Assembly: GCA_018825965.1 (NCBI GenBank)
Contig: JAHKAA010000031.1
Location: 1 to 45,708 of the forward strand
DNA from: Gammaproteobacteria bacterium
GTDB taxonomy: Bacteria; Pseudomonadota; Gammaproteobacteria; Enterobacterales; Alteromonadaceae
Length of the DNA: 45,708 nucleotides
Direction: 5' to 3'
Within the stretch, counting starts at the first letter, position 1. The number at the start of each line of letters is the position of its first letter. The notes beneath the pieces are model-generated. The model was given only the letters and a program-made list of their open reading frames with translations. It did not search any database and had not been told where the DNA came from. Of the stretch, positions 37,873-45,681 are shown piece by piece. The position numbers were made by a program, and so were the translations under genes.

Positions 37873-38688
37873 ATGGATAGCAAAATATCAATACTAGATA
37901 GGTTGATAATTGAGGGAGAAAAGTTTTCTTTCGATAACTTTTGTTACAAAGATAGTGCATATCCTGGCGAGTTTGCGGGAACAGACAAAGCTGAGTGGCT
38001 AGAGTGGAAAACAAGAGTAAAAAACATCGTATGTTCATTTATGCCAGATCAATCATCGGCCGTAAGGCTTGCGGTTGTAGCTTCAGGGGTTGTAACAAAG
38101 GGTTATGGCCCAGATAATTTTCACCGAGCTAAATCTACATTTTTAACATCATTAAAAAACACGAAGTCTGTATTGATTGAGGACGTTTATGGAGAGCTTA
38201 AGTTAGAAGAAAGTGAAAATGTATCCCCTTTGCTGTCAAATAAAATATTCGTTGTTCATGGTCATGATTCAGATTTTAAGAATGACGTAGAACGATTTAT
38301 TCATGAAATTGGCCTTGAACCCATCGTCCTTCATCGGCAAGCGGATGAAGGGAACACGATAATTGAAAAATTCGAGAAAAACAGCGATGTCGGATACGCA
38401 TTTATTCTGTTATCTCCTGACGAAATTGCCTACACCGTGAGCCAATCCGAACTTCCTGAAAAATCTAGAGAGATAGAATATCGTGCGCGCCCAAATGTCA
38501 TATTTGAGTTCGGATACTTTGTTGGTAAATTGGGAAGATCAAAAGTTTGCTGCTTACACAAAGGTAATGTATCCATTCCTAGTGATCTTTCTGGGATAGT
38601 CTACAAAAAAGTAGAGGCATCAATAGATTCGCAAGCCTATGCAATTATCAAGGATTTGAAGGCTGCGGGCTATAAAATCAAAGTGTAA
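37873..38688 (+). CDS. TIR-domain (CAP12/PycTIR-type) nucleotide-binding protein
   Basis: 271 residues from ATG 37873 (a GGGG-rich ribosome site 5 bp upstream; an in-frame TTG at 37855 adds six residues). Residues 1-120 are an unassigned helical domain (EWLEWKTRVKNIV...). Residues 124-271 match the TIR-like family PF10137: IFVVHGHDSDFKNDVERFI, LGLEPIVLH-like strand, GNTIIEKFEKNSDVGYAFILLSPDE, and RARPNVIFEFGYFVGKLGRSK with the conserved Glu at about 212 expected to be catalytic, then LSGIVY. Members cleave NAD+ as effectors in CBASS (Cap12) and Pycsar (PycTIR) anti-phage systems. No cyclase, STING or cyclic-nucleotide-binding domain is visible here, so the trigger is unknown. Likely cotranscribed with the gene at 37000. 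Confidence 0.85.
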   Translation: MDSKISILDRLIIEGEKFSFDNFCYKDSAYPGEFAGTDKAEWLEWKTRVKNIVCSFMPDQSSAVRLAVVASGVVTKGYGPDNFHRAKSTFLTSLKNTKSVLIEDVYGELKLEESENVSPLLSNKIFVVHGHDSDFKNDVERFIHEIGLEPIVLHRQADEGNTIIEKFEKNSDVGYAFILLSPDEIAYTVSQSELPEKSREIEYRARPNVIFEFGYFVGKLGRSKVCCLHKGNVSIPSDLSGIVYKKVEASIDSQAYAIIKDLKAAGYKIKV

Positions 38689-38707
38689 GGAAAAACAGTG
38701 TCTTGAT

Positions 38708-38734
38708 ATTAAACCTGATCCCCATAGTTTGGAG
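38708..38734 (+). repeat. Recurring post-gene sequence, copy 2
   Basis: ATTAAACCTGATCCCCATAG then TTTGGAG, starting 20 bp after the TIR stop. The first 12 bases are identical to copy 1; the last 20 match copy 3 (40405) at 17 of 20. Confidence 0.5.
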
Positions 38735-38753
38735 TACCCCGTGTTGTTAAAAC

Positions 38754-39107
38754 CCAGAGGGTCAAGTCTTGCGGTGTGCGTCATTGCTACAATTCACTCT
38801 TTACAGTCATAAACAAAGGCTAAACCAACTACTGGCACCAAATCCCCATTAGGGCGCGAGCCGGACAAAATTGGGTGGCCAAGGTTTTAAGGCTGGGAGT
38901 GTCTGAGTGAGGAGCGGTAGCGACGAGCGAGTTACCCAGCCGCCTTGGACGCACGATTTTGGGCCGGGATTTCGCTGCGACCTGGGGTCGCCTTTTCTTT
39001 GGATACTTGTCTTTTGGCGAAGCAAAAGAAAGTATCTCGCCAAAGGCGAAACGCTTTAGAACCCTCAGGGTCACGTCTTACGGTTTGCACTGATTGCTAA
39101 TCTCTTT
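38754..39107. repeat. Non-coding element with hairpins, bounded by imperfect direct repeats
   Basis: Two related ~46-bp sequences in the same orientation (38754-38800 and 39062-39107, sharing AGGGTCA-GTCTT-CGGT-TGC and ATTGCTA) bound a structured core. The core has a long imperfect hairpin (CCAAGG 38879-38884 with CCTTGG 38943-38948, and GGCTGGG 38891-38897 with CCCAGCC 38935-38941) and a second one (GATACTT/AAGTATC, 39002-39036, with TCTTTTG/CAAAAGA inside). Frames on the minus strand (81 and 64 codons) give Arg/Pro/Ser-rich translations typical of spurious frames in intergenic repeats. The form suggests a dispersed repeat or MITE-like unit; no transposase is near. Confidence 0.6.
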
Positions 39108-39215
39108 GCTGCCAACGATAAAAATCTATCCCGCAACAAAAAGCATCTTTGGACTGGTGAGTCATACTGTCCAGAAGTTATACTTCCTGCATAAAGATTC
39201 AGCCAGACACTGGCA

Positions 39216-39398
39216 ATGGAGCTAAGGTTGAACAAAAAACTTGAGTCTTACGGCGTCACAGCTGTGGAACGCCCCAAAATTAAAGCCACAAAAAAGCTGG
39301 ATCTAAGCGGCGATTCAGGCCGTCAGATTATCTTGTCAGAAACAAAGCTTACGTTACGGACACACCAAAAAACCTTTAAAAAATTGGCTGATATGTAA
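39216..39398 (+). CDS. Putative antitoxin of a Doc-type toxin-antitoxin pair
   Basis: 60 residues, basic and hydrophilic (ESYGVTAVERPKIKATKKLDL...RTHQKTFKKLADM). Its stop overlaps the next start as TAATG, the usual toxin-antitoxin coupling, and the following fragment is the N-terminal part of a death-on-curing toxin, so it is read as the antitoxin. The C-terminal half (LRTHQKTFKKLADM) may be the toxin-binding part. A TTG at 39228 with GGAG 6 bp upstream is a possible alternative start (MNKKLESYGV). The antitoxin seems intact though its toxin is not. Confidence 0.6.
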   Translation: MELRLNKKLESYGVTAVERPKIKATKKLDLSGDSGRQIILSETKLTLRTHQKTFKKLADM

Positions 39399-39562
39399 TG
39401 GATATCATCTGTTTCCCGTTTGAACGGGTGATAGAAATCAATACTCTCATCCTTAAAACTGAAAAAGGCATGAAAGGCCCAGCTGATTTAGCAAAATTGC
39501 AAGGCGCATTAGGCCGGATTGATAATGCCATTCTTTATTCAGGATTGGACGATGTGATCTGA
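39398..39562 (+). pseudogene. doc: Truncated death-on-curing (Doc/Fic) toxin, N-terminal 54 residues
   Basis: The reading frame encodes FERVIEINTLILKTEKGMKG, then PADLAKLQGALGRIDNAILY, the start of a Doc-type toxin. It stops at residue 54 after SGLDDVI, before the Fic catalytic motif (HAFPDANKRT-like), which is wholly absent. Doc toxins are Fic-fold kinases of EF-Tu in the best-known case; this fragment cannot be active. The sequence after it belongs to a different toxin family, so a deletion removed the rest. Start ATG overlaps the antitoxin stop. Confidence 0.75.
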
Positions 39563-40152
39563 TCCGGCAACACTGGACATAGTCTTTGCGCTGGAATCAC
39601 TTACCAATGACAGGCTGCGTCAGCAAGCTGGTGATTTGGCGCTGGTGCCATTAGGAGATCGGATTTCCGGCCTTGGCAGCTCTCCTGATGGCCGCTTTTA
39701 CTCATATAAGGACAGCAACCCGATTCAACGATGGCACAGCTTATGGGGTGTACTACGCCGCAAACAGCTTAGCCACAGCCTTTACAGAAACTATTTATCA
39801 TAGAGAGCCATTTTTAGCCGCACCCCATGAACCAGACACCGAGCTGACCATGCGCTGCTATATCAATGCCGTAGTTTTACCTCTACACGATATCCGTAGT
39901 CCTGAATTTGGCGCTCTACACAACAGCAATGACTATGCAGCTCCACAACAGTTCGCAAAAACACTGCGGGCCTCTGGCAGTAATGGGCTGTTATACAACA
40001 GCGTTCGGCACCAGGGCGGGCAATGTATTGCCGCCTTTAAGCCTAAAGCCGTTAGCATCCCGGTTCAGGCCGGACACTACAAATACGTCTGGAGCGGAAA
40101 AAAACAAAAAATTGAACACATGTTGGAAGTCAGCCTGGTGAAGCTGAGTTAA
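39561..40152 (+). pseudogene. RES-domain toxin remnant: no N-terminus, one frameshift
   Basis: From 39561 one frame reads DPATLDIVFALESLTNDRLR and on to GDRISGLGSS (RES-family N-terminal region without its beginning). Near 39679-39686 (AGCTCTCCTGATG) the homology passes to the next frame, MAAFTHIRTATRFNDG...GVYYAANSLATAFTETIYHREPF, which runs to the stop at 40152. One base too many explains it. The RES core with its Arg, Tyr and Glu (RFNDG, YGVYYA, TAFTETIYH) is preserved in the second part (159 codons from a TTG at 39673). RES toxins degrade NAD+ and pair with an Xre/ParS-type antitoxin normally encoded just upstream; that gene is missing. Probably inactive, though a short product cannot be excluded. 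Confidence 0.72.
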
Positions 40153-40404
40153 GAATAAGCAGGCTTATTGAACAGTTAGCTGTCGATTTTATACATAGAT
40201 GACTTAAGTAACATCTGCACAGTGCCATACATAGCGGCTACTCAAGCCTTTGAAAAATTGTGAGCAGGTCTTGCCCTGTGCCCGATATTTCTATACCTGT
40301 TCACTTATTACTGTCCGTTGAATTGGCGAGGAATTTTTAAGTTGGTTGGTTCTTTACTATAAATTTCCTGCGTTGTTTCTGTTTTAATAGAGCTGCAACA
40401 ACAT

Positions 40405-40424
40405 CTGATCCCTGTCGTTTGGAG
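40405..40424 (+). repeat. Recurring sequence, copy 3 (before the HEAT-like gene)
   Basis: CTGATCCCTGTCGTTTGGAG, matching copy 2 at 17 of 20 positions. Here its GGAG also serves as part of the ribosome site for the gene at 40436. Confidence 0.45.
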
Positions 40425-40435
40425 GCTAGTTATTC

Positions 40436-41452
40436 GTGCAACGATCGCAAATGATTGAAGATAAAGTGATATCAGCAATAAAAGAATTCGCTGGCTCGAT
40501 AAATGCCGCAAGTAAAGTTGTGGCTGATATGTCGGCACTTGTTGAGGCGACATCTCAGTTACCTCTGTCCAATTTCGATTATTGGGAGCGATTAATTCGT
40601 TCTGAGTTTTCTCAGGCATTAAAACACCTGACTCAATCGCAGAGAGAGTCTAAGCCAGCTAAGTTATTAACATGGTTAGACCTGATTAGTTGGGACGGCT
40701 ATAAACGAGAGAAAACCTTAAAAGCGTTGTCTGGTGCGGCACCAAACGTATTTTTCTTTTCACTGGCCATCCGCAGGCTTAATGATTGGGTGCCTCAGGT
40801 ACGTGCAGCTGCGAGGGAAAAACTGCCGGAAATTGCGAACAACACTGCTCCAGAACATGTAGTTGAAGCACTTTGTATTGCTCTTTCCAATTGGAACTCC
40901 TGGAAACGGATTGAAAAAGCGGATAAGCAAGTGCTATTGCAGCTCATCTGTAAAGATGAAATTGTAGACGCACTAAAAATGAAGTTAATTTCATCGGCAT
41001 CTGGGCCAATGCCCGCACTTTTTTCTCAGGTAGGGCGCAGCCCGGTGCTCGATGATGACCTTGAAACAATCGCAACTCTTGCTGCACAACCTTCAGTACG
41101 GGCAAAAGCATACCGCAGTCTATTCGAAGGCCGGATAACATGGACTGAAGGCCATACCTGGGTATGGACAGACATTCGTTATTGCGAAGGACGACTTAAA
41201 GCTGTTGTTTCTGAGCGTAAATTGACTATTCAAACTCCATTTTTCGATTTGTTAAGACGATCATCAGTGGACCGCTCATCAATTGTTAGGCGAGTGTCGG
41301 CAGAGTTTCTGATCCGTGAGCTAGACCAATTGCGAGAAAGCGCCCGGGAATTCGCAGAGAAATTTGCATCAGATAAGTCCAATCCCGTAGCCGAGAGGGG
41401 TTTGTTTGCGTTGAAAAAATTAGCGGAAATGGAACGAATTAATTCGTTCTGA
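40436..41452 (+). CDS. HEAT-repeat-like protein of unknown function
   Basis: 338 residues, soluble, almost all helical. RLNDWVPQVRAAAREKLPEI at about residue 120 has the form of a HEAT/ARM unit, and further helical pairs follow (APEHVVEALCIALSN; SVDRSSIVRRVSAEFLIREL; NPVAERGLFALKKLAEM). No enzymatic motif seen. GTG start with GGAGG 10 bp upstream; ATG 40451 is an alternative. HEAT proteins act as scaffolds; several unrelated ones occur in defence loci, but there is no specific match here. It shares the accessory segment with the TIR pair and toxin remnants. Confidence 0.7.
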   Translation: MQRSQMIEDKVISAIKEFAGSINAASKVVADMSALVEATSQLPLSNFDYWERLIRSEFSQALKHLTQSQRESKPAKLLTWLDLISWDGYKREKTLKALSGAAPNVFFFSLAIRRLNDWVPQVRAAAREKLPEIANNTAPEHVVEALCIALSNWNSWKRIEKADKQVLLQLICKDEIVDALKMKLISSASGPMPALFSQVGRSPVLDDDLETIATLAAQPSVRAKAYRSLFEGRITWTEGHTWVWTDIRYCEGRLKAVVSERKLTIQTPFFDLLRRSSVDRSSIVRRVSAEFLIRELDQLRESAREFAEKFASDKSNPVAERGLFALKKLAEMERINSF

Positions 41453-41874
41453 CAAGCGCAAATTTGTGCGGCACATAGTGCTTTGAACAAAACCAATAGC
41501 CACGGGTTAAGGTAAAACGCCGATGCTTTAATACACTGATAAAAACACTAAGCCGCAACTCCTGTTCATCTTTTAATTCAAATTCCCCTTCACCTTTTAC
41601 TTTCTGATAAAAACTGCACTTTATTTGTGCCTTGCCTATAAAAACAGTTGAAAAAGTATCTTTTTCAGGTAAATCTGTTTTACATCACATACCTCTGTTT
41701 TCGGGAACTAAGTGGCTTGTTTTTTGGCACCTGAAAATCAGGAATGACACAACACCACCAATGAATTGGCTGACAGACCGGGTTATATCCTCTGGGCTTA
41801 TCAGCTTATTGCACCCTTCGGCCTCATGTGGCTAAGGGCTCTGATTGATCTAAAACGGAAAAAAGGAGTGTTTA
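41453..41874 (+). other. Intergenic stretch of 422 bp
   Basis: AT-rich with no convincing gene; a 67-codon frame (41632-41835) has no family resemblance and no good ribosome site. A short hairpin (GAAAAAGTATCTTTTTC, 41649-41665) is present. The promoter of the oxidoreductase gene must lie in the right part. Confidence 0.5.
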
Positions 41875-43605
41875 ATGAGTCAGCTAAATGAAACAACAAC
41901 AGAAACTAAGGCAATACAGCCCAATCCAGAAACACAACGATGGGGAGTGCTGGCGGTTTACGCTCTAGCCCTGAATAACGCGGCGTTATTTCGTCAGGAT
42001 ATGGTTGAAAAAGGCTTCCCGGCAGAGCGTTTGCTTACAGCCCAGGATAATCATCCTACTGTTTTACCCGGATTAAATACCTATCAGGCCGAAAGCTTAA
42101 TTTTTAATACCCGTTATCAGTATCACCCTTTTATTATTGTGATGTGCGAATCCACTGAAGAAGTGCAACAAGCCTACAAAACAGCCATAGACTACAACCT
42201 TCCAATCCGGGTCCGCGCTGGTGGTCATGATCATGCAGGCGAATGCAGCGGCGATAATGTGGTATTGATTGATGTGACAGGTATTAAAACCTTCTCTTTA
42301 GATGACAAAGGCATCGCAACCATAGGCGCTGGTTATCGTTTCTATCAGCTTACCCCAAAACTGGCTGAACAAGATCGTATGATCGCCCACGGAACCTGTG
42401 CCACTGTTGGCCTTGCAGGTTTTGTTCAGGGTGGAGGCTGGGGACCATGGACACGAAAATATGGTATGTGCTGTGAGTATTTAACAGGCGCAACAGTGAT
42501 CCTTGGTGATGGATCTAAAGTGAATGTCAGTGAAACCGAGAATTCCGATCTGCTTTGGGCACTGCGTGGTGGTGGTGGCATGAGTTACGGTATTGTCACA
42601 GAGCTAAAATTACAAACCTTTGAACTGCCAAAAGAAATCCACCGTTTTGAAATCGAATGGAACAGACCTGTACAAGCGCAGGCCCGGCATAATTACTGTA
42701 CACCTCAACCCAATGAAACCACTTTGACCGTATTAAAAAGCTGGGAGAACGTCATTTCGGCAAAGGATACAGTGCAACTGCTTGGTACTAACCTTAAAAT
42801 CAACGCCATCCCTGCACCGGAGGGAGACTATGATGTCACTCAGCTGTACCATCACTGCTTGATGTATGGCTACTGGGAAGGAAACGAGACTGAACTACTG
42901 GGGTTCATCCATAGGTATTTCCCACAAGTCTCAGCACAACAAATCACTATACATCCAGCCAGTGGTGCCGGATATGATGATAAATACAATCATCAGTTGA
43001 TGGGCAACTGGGGCAGAAACTCAGTCTACGATGTCAGTCGCAGGCTTGGCCGAACTGGTACCCTCGCTTTGGGTGGAACTCCTTTTACACCGGACTACGA
43101 CGCTCCGGCGCCGCATAAAATCACCTCACGTTTTGTTGATCAAAGCGGGCTTTCTGAACAGGGTTATCAGCAACTTCTGCATTCCCTGACCTCAACCTTG
43201 TTGCAGCTTGAAAACGAGCAACAAGGGTTATTTAGCTATGTCACCTTAGGGGCTATTCAGGGTGAGTTTTACCAGACAAAGCAAAAGCTGCCGCAGATCG
43301 CATTCCCTTATCGCCAATGCCAATACACTATTCAGTATCAAACCTGGTGGAATGAAGACATCCAGAAAAAAATCGAACAGCAAGATAACCTGGTTTATGT
43401 GGACGTTAATCGTGCTATGGACTGGATAGACACAGGCCGCTCTGCCACTATTGAAGGCACTCATGGCGCTTTTATTAGTTTTAAAGACCCTGCAATCCCC
43501 ACTGAAATCTATTTTGCTGACAGCTATGAGCAGTTGGTGAAGATTAAAACCACTTATGTGCAGGACAATTTTAATCACCTTCGCACACGCAAGACCATTA
43601 TTTAG
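41875..43605 (+). CDS. FAD-dependent oxidoreductase of the berberine-bridge (BBE) family
   Basis: 576 residues. The PCMH-type FAD domain spans about 75-260: VRAGGHDHAGECSG holds the His that binds FAD covalently, VGLAGFVQGGGWGPWTRKYGMCCEYLTGA holds the Cys of the second (6-S-cysteinyl) bond, and LLWALRGGGGMSYGIVTE ends the domain. The C-terminal BBE segment is EIYFADSYEQLVKIKTTYVQDNFNH. Bicovalent members oxidise sugars, oligosaccharides or alkaloid-like compounds; the substrate here is open. No signal peptide. AAGGAG lies 7 bp before the ATG. It converges on the peptide transporter gene. Confidence 0.9.
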   Translation: MSQLNETTTETKAIQPNPETQRWGVLAVYALALNNAALFRQDMVEKGFPAERLLTAQDNHPTVLPGLNTYQAESLIFNTRYQYHPFIIVMCESTEEVQQAYKTAIDYNLPIRVRAGGHDHAGECSGDNVVLIDVTGIKTFSLDDKGIATIGAGYRFYQLTPKLAEQDRMIAHGTCATVGLAGFVQGGGWGPWTRKYGMCCEYLTGATVILGDGSKVNVSETENSDLLWALRGGGGMSYGIVTELKLQTFELPKEIHRFEIEWNRPVQAQARHNYCTPQPNETTLTVLKSWENVISAKDTVQLLGTNLKINAIPAPEGDYDVTQLYHHCLMYGYWEGNETELLGFIHRYFPQVSAQQITIHPASGAGYDDKYNHQLMGNWGRNSVYDVSRRLGRTGTLALGGTPFTPDYDAPAPHKITSRFVDQSGLSEQGYQQLLHSLTSTLLQLENEQQGLFSYVTLGAIQGEFYQTKQKLPQIAFPYRQCQYTIQYQTWWNEDIQKKIEQQDNLVYVDVNRAMDWIDTGRSATIEGTHGAFISFKDPAIPTEIYFADSYEQLVKIKTTYVQDNFNHLRTRKTII

Positions 43606-43616
43606 CCCAAAAGCAT

Positions 43617-43638
43617 GGAAGCCACACAAGTGGCTTCC
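43617..43638. terminator. Hairpin between two convergent genes
   Basis: Perfect 9-bp stem GGAAGCCAC/GTGGCTTCC, ACAA loop. It lacks a T-run on the plus strand and has a short TTTT on the minus, so it may act weakly for either gene. Confidence 0.6.
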
Positions 43639-43666
43639 GTTACGAACAACATAAGTGGCAACCCTA

Positions 43667-45214
43667 TCAGACGGCCCTATAGTTATCCAACATCGTATAA
43701 CTGCGGGCATAAAGCGCAAAAACTGCCGCTGCCACCAGCGCAAAACCTGCAAAGAAGAACATTAAAAAGGCGGTTTGCGATAAGCCTGTTGCTTCGACTT
43801 GCGACAGAACTGTTTCGCTGCGAATACTGCTATTGGCCAACAGCACCCATAAGTTACCTACTGTGACCGACAACTGCCAGAAGCTGGTAATGGTACCTTT
43901 CATCGCGGCTGGCGCCTGACTGTACGCAAACTCTAAGCCTGTGGCCGAGACCAATACTTCACCAAAGGTTAAGAGCGCATAAGGTAAGACCTGCCAGACA
44001 ATAGACATCACAGTGCCGCCGTCCATCGCCAATTGCACTGAACCAATCACAATCCAGCTTAAACCCGCAAAGGCAATACCAGCGCCCATGCGGCGCAGTG
44101 CTGTAATACGCACACCACAACGCTCCAGCAGTGGGTACAGCACCATATGATTAAATGGGATCAGCAGCATCACCAGCAGCGGGTTTAATGCCTGCATCAT
44201 GGCGGGTTCAAACCAGTCGGGTTTGCTCATCTCATTGGCTTGTAAAATCCAGGTCGAGGCTTTTTGATCAAACAAAGACCAGAATGGCGTCACCAAAGCA
44301 AATAAAATTAAAATACGCAACACGGAGCGCACACCATCTACTGCAACATCAGGATGTACACCACGCGCCCTTTCTAACTGAATAGCAGCACCTGCGCCAC
44401 CAAAACCCATCACCAGCACTAAAGCTAAACAAAAGGCCGCGACAAAACCTAAAGTGGGTGTTTGGCTTAAACTAAAAATCGCCAAAGCAAAACCAACCAA
44501 AGCCAGATAAAGACCAGCATTGGCTTTGCCTTGTTCTTTAGCGAATAAAGCGGTTTTCACTACTTTTAAAAAACTATGTGGGTTTTTAGGCTCTGGAGCT
44601 ATATGCACATAACGTTTGCGGCCGAGCCAGAAAAACAAGGTAGCTAAAGCCATCAGTATGCCTGGTATACCAAAAGCCACTGCAGCACCAAAGTGCTTTA
44701 AGGTCAGTGGCATCAGCAAAGACGCAAAAAAGGAGCCGAAGTTAATAGTGAAATAAAAGATATCAAAGGCTTTTTGTGCAAGCTTTTTATTGCTTTGGTC
44801 AAACTGGTCGCCCATAAAAGCTGAAACCAGAGGTTTAATGCCGCCCGACCCCAGCGCTATTAAAAACAAGCCGGTGTAAAAGCCTTCTTTGCTGGTTTCG
44901 AACAAGGCCAAAAACAAATGACCAATACAGTAGACAATACTCAACCATAAAATGGTGTTGTATTTGCCAAGATAACGGTCCGCTAACCAGCCGCCTAATA
45001 AAGGGAAAAAGTAAACACCAATGACAAAGGAGTGAAATACTTCTTTTGCCATAGAGGCGCGCATTTCTTCAGGTATAGATAACAGCAAAGCTGTCATTAA
45101 AAAGGGCGTTAAAATATTACGCATACCGTAGAAGCTGAAACGCTCACAAGCTTCACTGGCAATAATAAAGGGGATTTGCCGTGGCCAATTGGCCTGTTTT
45201 ACATCTGTCGACAT
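43667..45214 (-). CDS. POT-family (PTR2) proton-dependent oligopeptide transporter
   Basis: Inner-membrane importer of di- and tripeptides with about 12 to 14 membrane helices, 515 residues. Family signatures: ERFSFYGMRNILTPF near the N-terminus (ExxERFxYY motif, here ERFSFYG), the loop GWLADRYLGKYNTI, ALGSGGIKPLVSAFMGDQFD, and FYFTINFGSFFASLL (PTR2 signature). The start is ATG 45214 with AAGGA 6 bp upstream; a further in-frame ATG at 45238 precedes that site. Substrate range cannot be told. Confidence 0.93.
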   Translation of the reverse strand: MSTDVKQANWPRQIPFIIASEACERFSFYGMRNILTPFLMTALLLSIPEEMRASMAKEVFHSFVIGVYFFPLLGGWLADRYLGKYNTILWLSIVYCIGHLFLALFETSKEGFYTGLFLIALGSGGIKPLVSAFMGDQFDQSNKKLAQKAFDIFYFTINFGSFFASLLMPLTLKHFGAAVAFGIPGILMALATLFFWLGRKRYVHIAPEPKNPHSFLKVVKTALFAKEQGKANAGLYLALVGFALAIFSLSQTPTLGFVAAFCLALVLVMGFGGAGAAIQLERARGVHPDVAVDGVRSVLRILILFALVTPFWSLFDQKASTWILQANEMSKPDWFEPAMMQALNPLLVMLLIPFNHMVLYPLLERCGVRITALRRMGAGIAFAGLSWIVIGSVQLAMDGGTVMSIVWQVLPYALLTFGEVLVSATGLEFAYSQAPAAMKGTITSFWQLSVTVGNLWVLLANSSIRSETVLSQVEATGLSQTAFLMFFFAGFALVAAAVFALYARSYTMLDNYRAV

Positions 45215-45405
45215 GGGTTTTCCTTCTACTGACTCCATAGCTGCGGAGTTTATTTTTTAGTTTTAATAACAAACCGATACTACCCCATCAGTCGTATAAG
45301 CCCAAGTACAGAGCGGAAAAACCGAAAAAACTGGTTGAGTTGACACCAACTTGCATAGAAAACCAGCAAACAAACCGAATAGACAAAGATGTGGTAAAAA
45401 AACGG

Positions 45406-45434
45406 TTGACGCAAAAAAGCCTGATGAGCATAAT
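45406..45434 (+). promoter_or_regulatory. Promoter of the Met-Leu-Gln tRNA operon
   Basis: -35 TTGACG (45406-45411), 17-bp spacer, -10 CATAAT (45429-45434), discriminator ACGCGCC, about 35 bp before the first tRNA. Stringent-type promoter similar to the other two tRNA promoters. Confidence 0.7.
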
Positions 45435-45468
45435 ACGCGCCACTTGCTTAGGACAACTAAGACATAGT

Positions 45469-45545
45469 GGCTACATAGCTCAGCTGGTTAGAGCACAGCA
45501 CTCATAATGCTGGGGTCGCAGGTTCGATTCCCGCTGTAGCCACCA
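45469..45545 (+). tRNA. tRNA-Met (CAT, elongator)
   Basis: 77 nt with encoded CCA. The anticodon arm CAGCACTCATAATGCTG places CAT. Acceptor GGCTACA/TGTAGCC has a normal 1:72 pair, as elongator Met tRNAs do and initiator tRNAs do not. Confidence 0.95.
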
Positions 45546-45568
45546 CTTAATTTGTTCGTCCAGTGTTT

Positions 45569-45653
45569 GCGGAAATGGCGAAATTGGTAGACGCACTGGA
45601 TTTAGGTTCCAGCGCCGCGAGGCGTGAGAGTTCGAGTCTCTCTTTCCGCACCA
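45569..45653 (+). tRNA. tRNA-Leu (TAG)
   Basis: 85-nt class II tRNA with CCA. The anticodon arm CTGGATTTAGGTTCCAG places TAG. Second gene of the operon; E. coli leuW is at the same place. Confidence 0.95.
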
Positions 45654-45681
45654 TAGCAAGTAAGAATTCTGCAGTTTCTGC

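Noticed and set aside
38829..39074. Two minus-strand frames (81 and 64 codons) rich in Arg, Pro and Ser
   Set aside because: They lie in the structured repeat element, give different translations of the same DNA, and have no ribosome sites.
37798..40435. Integron gene cassettes with attC sites
   Set aside because: The recurring sequence after genes suggested this, but no paired RYYYAAC/GTTRRRY boxes with the inner inverted symmetry of attC were found and no integrase is present.
36687..41874. Complete CBASS, Pycsar or Thoeris system
   Set aside because: The TIR effector fits, but no CD-NTase, nucleotide cyclase, STING, E1/E2/JAB or ThsA-like gene is visible in the window.
43246..43752. A 168-codon minus-strand frame
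   Set aside because: Shadow of the BBE oxidoreductase and POT transporter genes.
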